This document shows, piece after piece, positions 18,204-27,494 of a stretch of 64,000 bases of DNA. The notes beneath the pieces are model-generated. The model was given only the letters and a program-made list of their open reading frames with translations. It did not search any database and was not told the origin of the DNA. The stretch is from Mobilisporobacter senegalensis (GTDB lineage: Bacteria; Bacillota; Clostridia; Lachnospirales; Lachnospiraceae), in NCBI RefSeq assembly GCF_003752155.1, contig NZ_RJVG01000013.1, forward strand, positions 1 through 64,000. The letters run 5' to 3'. The translations under genes were made by a program, and so were the position numbers. Numbering within the stretch: position 1 is the stretch's first letter; each line of letters starts with the position of its first letter.

Positions 18204-19001
18204 TTAAAAATTATTTTGAATTGAGTTATAAAATCCACATAACTCAGATTCATTGGAGAATCCTGATCTTATTGCCTCTTCTCTTTTTACGGCATATAAC
18301 TCAGCCATGGTCGCTTCAAAATATGGTTGAACAAAAAGAATTCCTATTCCGCAAGGAATTGCTCCAAGAAGATACCATCCTATAAAAGATAATTGCAGAA
18401 CAAATATATTAAATTTATCTCCATCTGTCATATACTTACTTAATTCAAATGCTCTGTTTTTATCTATATCAGGATTCTCAGCCATAATATATGGTATCAT
18501 ACAGTATTCATATGATTTTATGATTCCTGGTATAATAAGCAATAGTGTCCAAAGGAACGTATAAAGACCACGGAAAAACATAACTGTTACTGTATTCATA
18601 TATCTGCCTTTTCGAAAATTAGCAAACATTGTGGTAAATTGTGCACCATTCTCTCTGCTATGCATAAAGAAATAATTTTTACCAGCTTCAATTGGTCCTG
18701 AAACAAAAGTAGCAAATACAATTGCAATAATAATTACCAATATGATGAATCCTATTATGAATGGTAAAAATGTCACAAACATGGTGGTTATTTCATTTTC
18801 TATGGCACTTATATCATTTCCTAAAGGAAAAGAATTATTATTCCTCGTATTAGAATAATTTCTAAAACTACTTCCACCGCCTCCGCCAGAACCACCGGAG
18901 CCTCCTAAGATTCCTGCAACAATACATACCACAAAAGCAATCCAATAGTATCTTTTTAGAGCTGATTTCGCTTTAGTTTTTAATTCAGATCTACTCCACA
19001 T
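18204..19001 (-). CDS. DUF975 family integral membrane protein
   Basis: The 265-residue protein begins 'MWSRSELKTKAKSALKRYYW', the usual DUF975 opening, then a transmembrane helix, a Gly/Ser-rich loop ('GGSGGSGGGGG', about 29-42) and four or five further helices with 'FMHSRENGAQF' and 'GRYMNTVTVMFFRGLYTFLW'. 'LLIIPGIIKSYEYCMIPYIMAE' is the most conserved stretch. The family is common in Firmicutes and its role is unknown. It follows the ger operon but is separated by about 110 bp and has its own terminator. Confidence 0.85.
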   Translation of the reverse strand: MWSRSELKTKAKSALKRYYWIAFVVCIVAGILGGSGGSGGGGGSSFRNYSNTRNNNSFPLGNDISAIENEITTMFVTFLPFIIGFIILVIIIAIVFATFVSGPIEAGKNYFFMHSRENGAQFTTMFANFRKGRYMNTVTVMFFRGLYTFLWTLLLIIPGIIKSYEYCMIPYIMAENPDIDKNRAFELSKYMTDGDKFNIFVLQLSFIGWYLLGAIPCGIGILFVQPYFEATMAELYAVKREEAIRSGFSNESELCGFYNSIQNNF

Positions 19002-19114
19002 TACTTATCCCTCTTTCCTATAAACAACGTATTATTTAATTCTATTATATAGTATATGAGGTAAACTTACAACAATCCATCTAATTTCTAATTGGGTTTT
19101 AATCGGATGTTAAT

Positions 19115-20179
19115 CTATTGTAATGTAAAGTCAACTAATACATCCATGGATAAATCTTCTATGAACTGTTCCGATTTCCCCTGGTATTTTTCCCACAAAT
19201 TCCGGTCTTTATATGCTGTTTTACGATAAAGATTTAGTATATCTATATTTTTTTCTTTTGTAAAATTTTGATTTAAATATAATATTGCTTCGCTCACATG
19301 GGTATTAAATATTTTTCTGGAATCACCTGAGGTGTTGCTTTGCAGTTCTGTTCCTTCCCCTGTGATTCGGATTACAATATAAGGTTTCTTATCCTTCATG
19401 GCATAAGTAAATTTTGATTTTATCCCTTTAATCTTTATGACCTGTGAATTCTCTATTACAATATCCCTGCCTTTTCCCATTCCATTCATCATATGAACAT
19501 ATGTTAATTGAGTCTCATCCAGGGAATCAACATATTCATTTTCTGAAAATATCCCAGCTCCAGAAAGCCAGATACGTTCTTCTTTTATCTCCAATATAGG
19601 AATGAGGACTACTTTTTTAACCTGATATTGACCATTGATCAAATCACCAATCGTCACTTTTTTAGCATCTGAGTTTTGAGGGTTATTCTCATATAACTGT
19701 TCTACATTTTCACCTATATTCCCACCAATTGTATTCACTTCTAAAAGTTTATCTGCTTGATCCTTCGTATAAAATACCATTGTATTTCTTGAAATTTCAT
19801 ATTTATTTTCAATAAATCCTAAAAGTTCATTTAATTTAACTTTATTCTTTACAATACTAGAGTCTAAAACTATAACTTTAAGGTGCCTTAAATCAAGGCG
19901 TTTATCAGAATTCCTTGCATAATCTTCTTCGATATCAGATATTGTTACTCCCGAATAGGTCATCACAAATTTTTCATTTTTTCCTACGGGTTGTCCTGTA
20001 AGAGCACTAAGATCCGGCCTTGCATAGGTTACCTTATACTTACCATTATCAAAACTGATTCCCATTGCCAATATAAAATCTCTATCTTCAATTTGTGTCA
20101 TTTCACTGCATCCTGTAAATAAAATCAGAATCATTCCCAGCAGCAACAGATACCGGCATCTATTTTTTAATGTCTTCAT
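19115..20179 (-). CDS. gerKC: Ger(x)C family spore germination lipoprotein (C subunit)
   Basis: The C subunit of a GerA-type nutrient germinant receptor in the spore inner membrane. The 354-residue protein has a lipoprotein signal ('LILFTGCSEM', lipidated Cys24), then the Ger(x)C N-terminal region ('EDRDFILAMGISFDNGKYKVTYARPD') and the C-terminal domain. Its start overlaps the end of the permease gene by 20 bp. The order A-B-C is the standard ger operon layout. The gerK label is by type, not by proven orthology. Confidence 0.9.
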   Translation of the reverse strand: MKTLKNRCRYLLLLGMILILFTGCSEMTQIEDRDFILAMGISFDNGKYKVTYARPDLSALTGQPVGKNEKFVMTYSGVTISDIEEDYARNSDKRLDLRHLKVIVLDSSIVKNKVKLNELLGFIENKYEISRNTMVFYTKDQADKLLEVNTIGGNIGENVEQLYENNPQNSDAKKVTIGDLINGQYQVKKVVLIPILEIKEERIWLSGAGIFSENEYVDSLDETQLTYVHMMNGMGKGRDIVIENSQVIKIKGIKSKFTYAMKDKKPYIVIRITGEGTELQSNTSGDSRKIFNTHVSEAILYLNQNFTKEKNIDILNLYRKTAYKDRNLWEKYQGKSEQFIEDLSMDVLVDFTLQ

Positions 20180-21479
20180 GTCCAGTCGCCCTCCTTTTAT
20201 CCTGCTTACTTTTTGGAAATCTTACGATACTTACTAATAAAATGAAAAGAGGGATCAGTATGGATTGTGGAATCCCTATATAGGCAAAGTATCTTCCAAA
20301 GTTTACAAATTCGTCTTCAATACTTGTGATGAACAAACTTGCAATATAAGCAAGAACGCCAAATGCAATAATTGTGTAGGAATGAATGGGTGTTTGATGT
20401 ATTGCATTTTTATCACGTTTTCTATTTGGAAAATGATTCAGTATACAAAGCTGTATATATTCTTCTGTAATGTGAGCAAGGTAAAACATATAAGCGCTAA
20501 GTAAAGTAAAAATACTAAGTGTCCAAAATGCAATCATAATGCCATCCTGTCTTTTAATGAATCCTCCTGGTAATTCAATAACTTGCATAATCGTTATCAC
20601 TGACCAGAACTTCTCGCTGGTCTCCCCAACTCCTAAAGTACCCACCGTAACTATATAGATAAATAAATTTAATATTCCAATTATTAAAACACCCTGCATG
20701 ATATAATTGAATATTTTTTTATTTTTACTAAGATTATTACTTACATAAGGAATTACGAAAAGTAACGTTTCTAATACGGAAAAAGTTAATAAGATCAAAT
20801 AACCTCCCCATAAATAATTATGGTCACCTTTTACAAAGAAACTTTGGCTCATATTGTTTTCATTCATTGCAGGTAATACTAAATTGGAGATATCTATCCT
20901 TGGTATTCCAAGAAGAAGGTATCCTATAATGGGAATAAGGACCAGATAGTAGACTAACTCAGTAAACCTTGCTCTTTTCTCAATTCCCTGTACTCCTCCA
21001 TAAGCGGCCACTAAAAGTAAGGTTGTTAATATTACTTTTGGATTTGTATCCGAAAGTAATGTATCTCCAATAACATACGTAAATAGATTCACTGAGAATA
21101 CCAAGAGAACGAAAAATTTTATCAGGTATAATATACTAAAGATCCCTGTAATAATACTCCCTACCGTTTTTTTAGAATACGAAATATAGCTTACTCCAAT
21201 TGTTTTACTTTCTCTCTGATGGACCGGATATTCTCCCTGCCCTTGCACCTGTCTTGTATCTACTACAACTTCTCCTTTATTAAATTGTTTCATAAAGAGG
21301 TACATTATACCGGCATATACAAGTGCTAAAATGGTTCCCAGAATAACAGGAATAAATCCTTCTTCCTCTTTTCCCCTTACCGCTAAATATGGTACTATCA
21401 AACATGATGCACTGAACATATCAAATATCAACATTCTTTTTAATTGCCTATTTGATATCTTGTCATTACTAGAAAACAT
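20160..21479 (-). CDS. gerKB: GerAB/GerKB family spore germination permease (B subunit)
   Basis: The B subunit of the germinant receptor is an APC-superfamily-like permease that is thought to bind the germinant. The 439-residue protein has about ten transmembrane helices starting with 'RMLIFDMFSASCLIVPYLAV' region. A polar stretch at about residues 70-105 ('QVQGQGEYPVHQRESK') is longer than in most family members I know, which is an observation by eye. It is flanked by the A gene (21 bp upstream) and the overlapping C gene. Confidence 0.9.
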   Translation of the reverse strand: MFSSNDKISNRQLKRMLIFDMFSASCLIVPYLAVRGKEEEGFIPVILGTILALVYAGIMYLFMKQFNKGEVVVDTRQVQGQGEYPVHQRESKTIGVSYISYSKKTVGSIITGIFSILYLIKFFVLLVFSVNLFTYVIGDTLLSDTNPKVILTTLLLVAAYGGVQGIEKRARFTELVYYLVLIPIIGYLLLGIPRIDISNLVLPAMNENNMSQSFFVKGDHNYLWGGYLILLTFSVLETLLFVIPYVSNNLSKNKKIFNYIMQGVLIIGILNLFIYIVTVGTLGVGETSEKFWSVITIMQVIELPGGFIKRQDGIMIAFWTLSIFTLLSAYMFYLAHITEEYIQLCILNHFPNRKRDKNAIHQTPIHSYTIIAFGVLAYIASLFITSIEDEFVNFGRYFAYIGIPQSILIPLFILLVSIVRFPKSKQDKRRATGHEDIKK

Positions 21480-21500
21480 GATATCACCTACTTCTTATAT

Positions 21501-23030
21501 TTATTCTTTCTTCTTTAACCGGACTCTTTCGTCTTTCTTGGCATATATTGGTCTTTTATGCAATTTATTTGTTGGAAAACGAATGATAGAATCTCTCGCA
21601 TCTTCACCACCTTCAAGTCCTGATGCTACATAAGGCATTAAGTAAGGAATACCAAAGCTTTCCAGGCTGGATAAATGGATAAATATTAAAACGAGTGCAC
21701 AAATAAAACCGTATAATCCCAACCAGGCTGAAAATGCTATCACAAGATATCTCGACAAGCGGAATGCCGTTGCAAATGCTTCATTTGGAATTGTAAATGA
21801 AGCTACTGCTGTTAAGGCCACCACTATTACAATAATTGGGCTTACTATATTTGCACTCACAGCTGCATCTCCAATGATAAGACCACCAACAATTCCTATT
21901 GTGTTCCCCATAGGTCCGGGAAGCCTTATTCCTGCTTCTCTTAATAGTTCAAATGCCACTTCCATAATAATAACTTCGAAGACTACCGAAAAAGGGACCC
22001 CTTCCCTTGCCGCAGCAAAAGACAGTGTCAGTGATGTTGGTATCATTTCTGATTGATAATTAGCAATCGCTATATAAAGCCCAGGCAAGGCTATTGCTAT
22101 AAATGCTGCAAAATATCTGATAATTCTGGTAAATGTTACGATTTCCCACCGGTTATAATAATCGTCTGCTGCCTGAAAGAAGGAATTCACTGTAGTAGGC
22201 AACATTAATATAAATGGAGTGTTATCGATTAATACTGCGATCCTTCCCTCTAAAATACCTGAGGCAACTTTATCTGGACGTACAGTAGATTGGAATTGTG
22301 GAAATGGAGAATGCCAATGGGCTTCTGCCAACTGTTCAATCATGCCGCTATCTAAAACTCCATCTATGACAAAATCGTTCATCCTTTTCTTGATTTCTTC
22401 TACCAGACCATACTCTGCAATATCTTCAATATACATAATCGCAACATCTGTTCTGCTCCGAACACCAACTTTCATCTGTTCTATTTTTAATTTACTGTCT
22501 CTGATTCTTCTACGAATTAGGACTTTATTAATTGCCATACTTTCTACAAAAGAATCTTTCGCTCCTCTAACAGATACTTCCGTATCTGCTTCCGAAACGC
22601 TTCTTCCAGGATACCCCCGAATGGCAATTTTGATAGCTTTCTTAAAGCCATCAACCATAATAACGGCATCCCCTGCTAAAACTGCCTGAACAATATCTTC
22701 CATGGTAATTAGTTCAGATGCATCAGCGGTTCTTAATCCTTTATTCATGATATAATCAAACTGTTCTGTCTCTGGAAGATTATCCATAAAATAGATGAAA
22801 CTTTTTACTGTATCTTCTTCTAATAATTTTCTATCAACCAGAAGATCAATATAAGTCATATAAATATCTATTTTATTTGCTCCACCTATTGTAAACTTTC
22901 GCTTAACTACATCCGCACATTTATCAAATAAAACTTCGTATGCATCAATATTATCCTGAAGAGAAGTAGTTAATGGTGCTAATATTACATTATTGCTATC
23001 ATGCATAGTCTTCATAACAATATCCCTCAA
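21501..23030 (-). CDS. gerKA: GerA/GerKA family spore germination protein (A subunit)
   Basis: The A subunit of the germinant receptor. The 509-residue protein has a cytosolic N-terminal domain (about 1-260, with 'FIYFMDNLPETEQFDYIMNKGL' and 'RSVSEADTEVSVRGAKDSFVE'), followed by four or five transmembrane helices ('IIRYFAAFIAIALPGLYIAIA', 'ELLREAGIRLPGPMGNTIGIVGG') and a cytosolic tail. 'RGYPGRSVSEADTEVSVRG' is a strongly conserved family block. It starts the three-gene ger operon. Confidence 0.95.
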   Translation of the reverse strand: MRDIVMKTMHDSNNVILAPLTTSLQDNIDAYEVLFDKCADVVKRKFTIGGANKIDIYMTYIDLLVDRKLLEEDTVKSFIYFMDNLPETEQFDYIMNKGLRTADASELITMEDIVQAVLAGDAVIMVDGFKKAIKIAIRGYPGRSVSEADTEVSVRGAKDSFVESMAINKVLIRRRIRDSKLKIEQMKVGVRSRTDVAIMYIEDIAEYGLVEEIKKRMNDFVIDGVLDSGMIEQLAEAHWHSPFPQFQSTVRPDKVASGILEGRIAVLIDNTPFILMLPTTVNSFFQAADDYYNRWEIVTFTRIIRYFAAFIAIALPGLYIAIANYQSEMIPTSLTLSFAAAREGVPFSVVFEVIIMEVAFELLREAGIRLPGPMGNTIGIVGGLIIGDAAVSANIVSPIIVIVVALTAVASFTIPNEAFATAFRLSRYLVIAFSAWLGLYGFICALVLIFIHLSSLESFGIPYLMPYVASGLEGGEDARDSIIRFPTNKLHKRPIYAKKDERVRLKKKE

Positions 23031-23097
23031 TCACTCTATTTTCTTCATATTGTTACCATTTGTATTAAAAATTATGCGTTCTGGAAATTATAAGAAA

Positions 23098-23164
23098 AGA
23101 CCCATTAAGTTTTATGGAGTTTTAAGGATCCGTATCCTTAACTGACATAATACTTAATGAGTCT
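23098..23164. terminator. long imperfect hairpin, terminator of the ispE-gntR pair
   Basis: The two arms (AGACCCATTAAG..., and ...CTTAATGAGTCT, about 30 nt each) pair with a few mismatches and a central TTAAGGAT/ATCCTTAA block. The minus strand ends in TCTTTTCTTA. It lies between the GntR gene and gerKA. The unusual length is discussed as a finding. Confidence 0.7.
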
Positions 23165-23209
23165 TTCTGTTCTTCTATACCCTAAAGGCAAAGCGTCATA
23201 TAAACCGAC

Positions 23210-23893
23210 TTAACCTTCATTTTTTATATTCTTACTAACAGTGGTAACCTGATTATAGATATGATGTTCAATATGTTTTTTGGCACTATCGCAGTCTCTG
23301 TTCTCTAAATCAGAAATAATAGATTCATGTTCTTCAACCAATTGTTGATGTGTCTTCGCATCTTTTAGATATTCCACACGATAACGATACATTTGTTCAC
23401 GGAAATTATTAAGTAATTGAACTAATCTATCATTATTAGTGGCCGCAAATATAATATCATGGAATTCTACATCTCTTTCTGCGAGAGCAGTAATGTCCCT
23501 GCCTTTTACAGCTTGCTTAAACTCACTCAAATTATCCTTTAGATCCTTAATTCCCTCTAAATCGATTCTTTTACATGCTAATTCAACCGCCAAACCTTCT
23601 AAAGCGCAACGAACTTCCAGAACATCATTTAAATCTTTCTCTGTAATTTTCGCTACTTCTGCTCCTTTTCTAGGAATCATAACGACTAAGCCTTCCAGTT
23701 CAAGCTTACGAATGGCTTCTCTGATCGGCGTCCTGCTTACCCCTAAGCGTTCTGCTAATTGTATCTCCATAAGTCTTTCTCCTGGCTCTAATTCGCCTTT
23801 TAAAATTGCTTGTCTTAATGTGTTAAATACAACATCTCGAAGCGGAAGATACTCATTAATGTTAACTTTTAAAGTATTATCCATATTGTTCAT
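23210..23893 (-). CDS. GntR family regulator, FadR/FCD subfamily
   Basis: The 227-residue protein has a winged helix-turn-helix N-terminus ('EPGERLMEIQLAERLGVSRTPIREAIRKLELEGLV', about 37-71) and an all-helical FCD ligand domain ('DLNDVLEVRCALEGLAVELA', 'AERDVEFHDIIFAATNNDRL', 'EEHESIISDLENRDCDSAKKHIEHHI') with the usual His and Asp metal-site residues. The effector is unknown. Its start overlaps the ispE stop by 4 bp, so the two are co-transcribed. A comparable regulator (purR) follows ispE in Bacillus but belongs to another family. Confidence 0.92.
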   Translation of the reverse strand: MNNMDNTLKVNINEYLPLRDVVFNTLRQAILKGELEPGERLMEIQLAERLGVSRTPIREAIRKLELEGLVVMIPRKGAEVAKITEKDLNDVLEVRCALEGLAVELACKRIDLEGIKDLKDNLSEFKQAVKGRDITALAERDVEFHDIIFAATNNDRLVQLLNNFREQMYRYRVEYLKDAKTHQQLVEEHESIISDLENRDCDSAKKHIEHHIYNQVTTVSKNIKNEG

Positions 23894-24765
23894 CCCCTTT
23901 TTTGATTAAAGAAATCCGTTAAATGAACCTGTTTTGCTATATCTAAACCTTTCATATGATAAAATGCTTCTTGTGCTTTCTTCTTATTATCAAATAATCC
24001 AAAAACAGTTGGACCACTACCACTCATAATAGATCCTAATGCTCCATATTTTATCATCTCTTGCTTTATGGTATCAATAACTGGATGTTCTTTTATAGTT
24101 ACTGTTTCTAATACATTACCTAGCTTATTGGTAAGCCCGTATAAGTCGCCATTACTAATATTATCTATCATACCATCAATATCTGGATGTTCCTTGATTT
24201 CAGTTATATTTAAATTTCCATAAACAAATTTAGTAGAAACATTAATCCCTGGCTTGGCAATCAAAACATAACATTCCGGTGCAGGTGCAAGTGGTGTCAA
24301 AATTTCTCCAATACCCTCGGATAAAGCCGTACCCCGTAAAATACAATAAGGTACATCTGCCCCGAGCTTTACACCCCGCTCCATAAGCTCTTTCTTGCTT
24401 AATCCAAGATTAAACAATTTATTCATTCCAACCAGCGCTGCTGCTGCATCAGAACTGCCGCCAGCCATACCGGCTGCCACCGGAATTCGTTTGTCAAGTT
24501 TAATATCGACCCCATGTTTTATATTAAATTCATCTTTCAAAAGTTTTGCTGCTCTATATACAAGATTTTTTTCATTGACAGGGAGGTAATGTAGATTCGT
24601 CTTAAGATATATCCCGGAATCACTAATCTTTTTCATTGATATCTGATCATAAAGATTTATTGTTTGCATAATCATTCTCACTTCATGATATCCATCTTCT
24701 CTTTTTCCAACCACATCAAGTCCAAGATTTATCTTGGCGTAAGCACGTAATTTAATAACATTCAT
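23890..24765 (-). CDS. ispE: 4-(cytidine 5'-diphospho)-2-C-methyl-D-erythritol kinase
   Basis: IspE phosphorylates CDP-methylerythritol in the MEP isoprenoid pathway. The 291-residue protein has the GHMP kinase ATP loop 'PVAAGMAGGSSDAAAA' (95-110), an N-terminal 'AYAKINLGLDVVGKREDGYHE' block with Lys11, 'GADVPYCI' with the catalytic Asp, and the C-terminal 'GSIMSGSGPTVFGLF'. It is in an operon with the downstream GntR regulator. Veg and sipL lie nearby, partly matching the Bacillus veg-ispE neighbourhood. Confidence 0.96.
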   Translation of the reverse strand: MNVIKLRAYAKINLGLDVVGKREDGYHEVRMIMQTINLYDQISMKKISDSGIYLKTNLHYLPVNEKNLVYRAAKLLKDEFNIKHGVDIKLDKRIPVAAGMAGGSSDAAAALVGMNKLFNLGLSKKELMERGVKLGADVPYCILRGTALSEGIGEILTPLAPAPECYVLIAKPGINVSTKFVYGNLNITEIKEHPDIDGMIDNISNGDLYGLTNKLGNVLETVTIKEHPVIDTIKQEMIKYGALGSIMSGSGPTVFGLFDNKKKAQEAFYHMKGLDIAKQVHLTDFFNQKRG

Positions 24766-24950
24766 CTCTTCTACCTCTTGTATCTTGTATACAATACATT
24801 ATACACATAGTACTATTCATTTGCAAGATAATTTAACGGTCCATAAATTTTATACTATATCCATTTCTTCTATTATATATTTCCATAATTTATCCGAAGT
24901 ATAAATTACAAGCAACAATAATACGGTACTTTTTACAAAGGAGGGTAATT

Positions 24951-25556
24951 ATGAATTTACAGGGAATCACAAATGCAGTATCGTCTTATCAGAATAATAC
25001 ATACACTTCAAAGAAAAGTTCTACAGGAACAGCAAAAAAAGAAAACGAAAAAGAAGATGTGGCAGCTGTTTATGAGCCAAGGGAAAATACTGCTGCTCCA
25101 CCAGCAGAAAAGACCTATACCCAGGATACAAAAACAATTGAAAGACTTAAGGCAGATGCAGAAAAGCGAACACAGCAATTAAGAACTCTTGTTGAGAAAC
25201 TATTATTAAAACAAGGTCAAAAGTTCACTGAAACTACGGATATGTATCAACTGCTGCGTGAAGGTAAATTAGAAGTAGATCCCGAAACTGCAGCACAGGC
25301 AAAAGCCGATATTGCAGAAGACGGATACTACGGAGTAAAACAGACCTCTGAAAGACTTTTTTCATTTGCTATTGCATTGACTGGCGGCGATCCTGGTAAG
25401 GCGAATGAAATGAAAGATGCATTTATCAAAGGATATGAAGATGCCAAAAAAGCCTGGGGTGGAGAACTTCCGGAAATCTGTAAACAAACTTATGAAGCAA
25501 CGATTAAGAAATTTGATGAATGGATAAATGGGGGCAAAAATATAGAGGGTGAGTAA
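24951..25556 (+). CDS. conserved hypothetical protein of Lachnospiraceae type
   Basis: The 201-residue protein has a variable Ser/Thr/Lys/Glu-rich N-terminus (1-60) followed by a conserved-looking module: 'IERLKADAEKRTQQLRTLVEKLLLKQGQKF', 'QAKADIAEDGYYGVKQTSERLFSFAIALTGGDPGKA' and 'KKAWGGELPEICKQTYEATIKKFDEW'. I have seen this architecture as an unannotated family in Lachnospiraceae genomes, but know no function. It has no signal peptide or membrane segment. A strong ribosome binding site (AAAGGAGGG) precedes the ATG. Its stop codon lies in the loop of a terminator. Confidence 0.7.
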   Translation: MNLQGITNAVSSYQNNTYTSKKSSTGTAKKENEKEDVAAVYEPRENTAAPPAEKTYTQDTKTIERLKADAEKRTQQLRTLVEKLLLKQGQKFTETTDMYQLLREGKLEVDPETAAQAKADIAEDGYYGVKQTSERLFSFAIALTGGDPGKANEMKDAFIKGYEDAKKAWGGELPEICKQTYEATIKKFDEWINGGKNIEGE

Positions 25557-25570
25557 TCACCCTCTATATT
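25539..25570. terminator. bidirectional terminator overlapping both stop codons
   Basis: AATATAGAGGGTGA (25539-25552) pairs perfectly with TCACCCTCTATATT (25557-25570) around a 4-nt GTAA loop. The TAA of the plus-strand gene is in the loop and the stop of minus-strand sipL begins at 25570. Neither flank has a long T run. Confidence 0.75.
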
Positions 25571-27138
25571 TAAAGAATTGCGTCTACTTTCTTAAGAATT
25601 AAAAGTTTATCTCCTGGAAGAACACGGTCTTGTGTCAACCCATTCATTTCTTTAATGGTGTCCACTGTAGTGTAGTAATGTTTCGCTATCTTCCATAAAG
25701 TGTCATCTTTTTTCGTAATATAGCCAATAATACTTGGCATTTCCTGAAGTTTATCAAGATTAATATCTTCTACCTTCATATCTGTAATGATTGGCTCTCT
25801 TAATTTGTCAAATACAATAACGTTTAAGTTAATAATGGCTTTTACTTCTAACTCTTCACCATCAAGCATCATAACATTGATTTGTTCAAGATTTGGTTTA
25901 ATACGGTAGATACTGTCTGGATTAATTCCTTTGATTTCAACTAGCTGTGTAAATGGAATTACACTCTTTATTGAATTCATAGGTCTGTTATCATCTTCTG
26001 TAATATAAAGAATTTGAGATTCAATAATGCCATATACTTCTAATCCATTTTCAACAACTGCAATATCATCAATTTTAACCACACCTGAAGCATTGCATAT
26101 CTGCAGAATTCTTGGCTCATTTCCGGCAACACGAACTTGATCCACTACTTTTACTTTACTGTTATTTTTCATAACAAGATTTTCATAATAAGCATCTCTT
26201 ACCACAGGGATTAATTCTTTTGACGTTGAATATACATCACTGAGAATATCAATTTCTTCATCTTCATATGCTTTTAAATCCAGATCAAGAATTACTTCAA
26301 AACCAATTACCCTTTCTTCCCCATCAGAATCAGGTTTGATTTCCAAATCTTTACTATGTATGTTTATGTCAACATCCGATATCATGTCTTCTCTGCAACC
26401 ATTGCAGTCAATAGTTCCACTGAAAGGAACCTCCGTTTCAATATACTGAATCGTATTTTCTTCATCTTCTCCAACATAAAGAATAAAGAGAAGAATCTCA
26501 CCTTTTAAACTGATTTTATCTTCTAAAAGTCTTATATCAGTATTTCTTAAGCTAACATCACTATATAAGATTTCAAATATATTTGCTTTATTTGAAGGAA
26601 GGTTAACTTCATCTTTTATGCGGTATGTATCTTTTTTATTCAATGCTAACTGGGTTAAGTCAACTCTCTTATTCATATACTGAACAGTATCATCGCCTTC
26701 TATTCCCACCGCTGTTTCTTCATCATACATATCCTCTGCCATAAATGAGAATAATACAATAGATTTTACACTTAGTTTTCTTGAGTTGATAATACTTGTA
26801 GTTAAATCTTCAATTTCCCATCGAAACAAAATATTATCTTCTGCACAAGCTTCATCCATATTTACTACTTCATCAAATGGTATTTCACCTACAATATTAT
26901 GTATTGGCCTATTCCCATCTTCAGAAATATATAACACAATAAAACTTAGAGTACCTTTCACCATGACTTTGCCGCTCATAGCCTTTATTTCACTAATGTT
27001 TATCTGTCCCTGTTCTTTAATTATTTTACCAATATCAGGTTTTACATCAGGAACATTAAAATCATCGTCAAATGTAAGCTGAATATCTGTCTTGCATTTT
27101 AATTTATTCATATGAATATTCTTCTTTATTAGCTCCAC
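25570..27138 (-). CDS. sipL: SipL-like SPOCS (DUF3794) and LysM spore morphogenesis protein
   Basis: SipL is a mother-cell protein that binds SpoIVA during spore coat assembly in Clostridia. I choose the GTG at 27138 because AAGGAGGG lies 7 nt upstream; a frame from 27177 lacks a site. The protein has about 522 residues, close to C. difficile SipL. It contains three SPOCS repeats ('GKVMVKGTLSFIVLYIS', 'LKGEILLFILYVGED', 'EVYGIIESQILYITEDDNRPM'), then a C-terminal LysM ('YITKKDDTLWKIAKHYYT', about 470-515). The ribosome site is buried in a hairpin (see 27142-27191). Confidence 0.85.
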   Translation of the reverse strand: MELIKKNIHMNKLKCKTDIQLTFDDDFNVPDVKPDIGKIIKEQGQINISEIKAMSGKVMVKGTLSFIVLYISEDGNRPIHNIVGEIPFDEVVNMDEACAEDNILFRWEIEDLTTSIINSRKLSVKSIVLFSFMAEDMYDEETAVGIEGDDTVQYMNKRVDLTQLALNKKDTYRIKDEVNLPSNKANIFEILYSDVSLRNTDIRLLEDKISLKGEILLFILYVGEDEENTIQYIETEVPFSGTIDCNGCREDMISDVDINIHSKDLEIKPDSDGEERVIGFEVILDLDLKAYEDEEIDILSDVYSTSKELIPVVRDAYYENLVMKNNSKVKVVDQVRVAGNEPRILQICNASGVVKIDDIAVVENGLEVYGIIESQILYITEDDNRPMNSIKSVIPFTQLVEIKGINPDSIYRIKPNLEQINVMMLDGEELEVKAIINLNVIVFDKLREPIITDMKVEDINLDKLQEMPSIIGYITKKDDTLWKIAKHYYTTVDTIKEMNGLTQDRVLPGDKLLILKKVDAIL

Positions 27139-27141
27139 AAA

Positions 27142-27191
27142 AAATCCCTCCTTGTCTGATATAATAATAATATTCATACAAGGAGGGATTT
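27142..27191 (-). promoter_or_regulatory. hairpin burying the sipL ribosome binding site
   Basis: On the minus strand AAATCCCTCCTTGT (27191-27178) pairs perfectly with ACAAGGAGGGATTT (27155-27142) around a 22-nt loop, and six Ts follow (27144-27139). The right arm is the AAGGAGG ribosome binding site of sipL, whose GTG is at 27138. The structure looks both like a terminator after veg and like a translational lock on sipL. Confidence 0.7.
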
Positions 27192-27214
27192 ATTCATCTA
27201 TTACAGATTCAATT

Positions 27215-27472
27215 TTAATTATTACATAGCGTAAGTCGAACATCTTTAGTCAAAATATCTGTATAACTAAATGTCATTGTTTTAAAGGTGTCTTCCAAAT
27301 CATCGTGTACTTCAATAAGAAAAATACTTGGGTACGTCTCTGATATTACCCCCTCGGTAATGTCAACTTTATGTCTTCCCTTGTTAGCTCTAATTTTGAC
27401 TTTACTGCCTACATGTTTCACTACGGATCTTCTTACCCGGTTTACATCTGTTTGCTTCATCATAATTTTCAC
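27215..27472 (-). CDS. veg: Veg family protein
   Basis: The 85-residue protein matches Veg: 'VNRVRRSVVKHVGSKVKIRANKGRHK' (about 9-34), 'GVISETYPSIFLIEV' and 'TFSYTDILTKDVRLT'. In Bacillus, Veg stimulates biofilm genes by antagonising SinR; the mechanism in Clostridia is not known. The gene has a strong sigma-A promoter, as is classic for veg. It is separated from sipL by the lock-like hairpin. Confidence 0.9.
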   Translation of the reverse strand: MKIMMKQTDVNRVRRSVVKHVGSKVKIRANKGRHKVDITEGVISETYPSIFLIEVHDDLEDTFKTMTFSYTDILTKDVRLTLCNN

Positions 27473-27494
27473 CTCTTCTTATGGCACTATGCTT

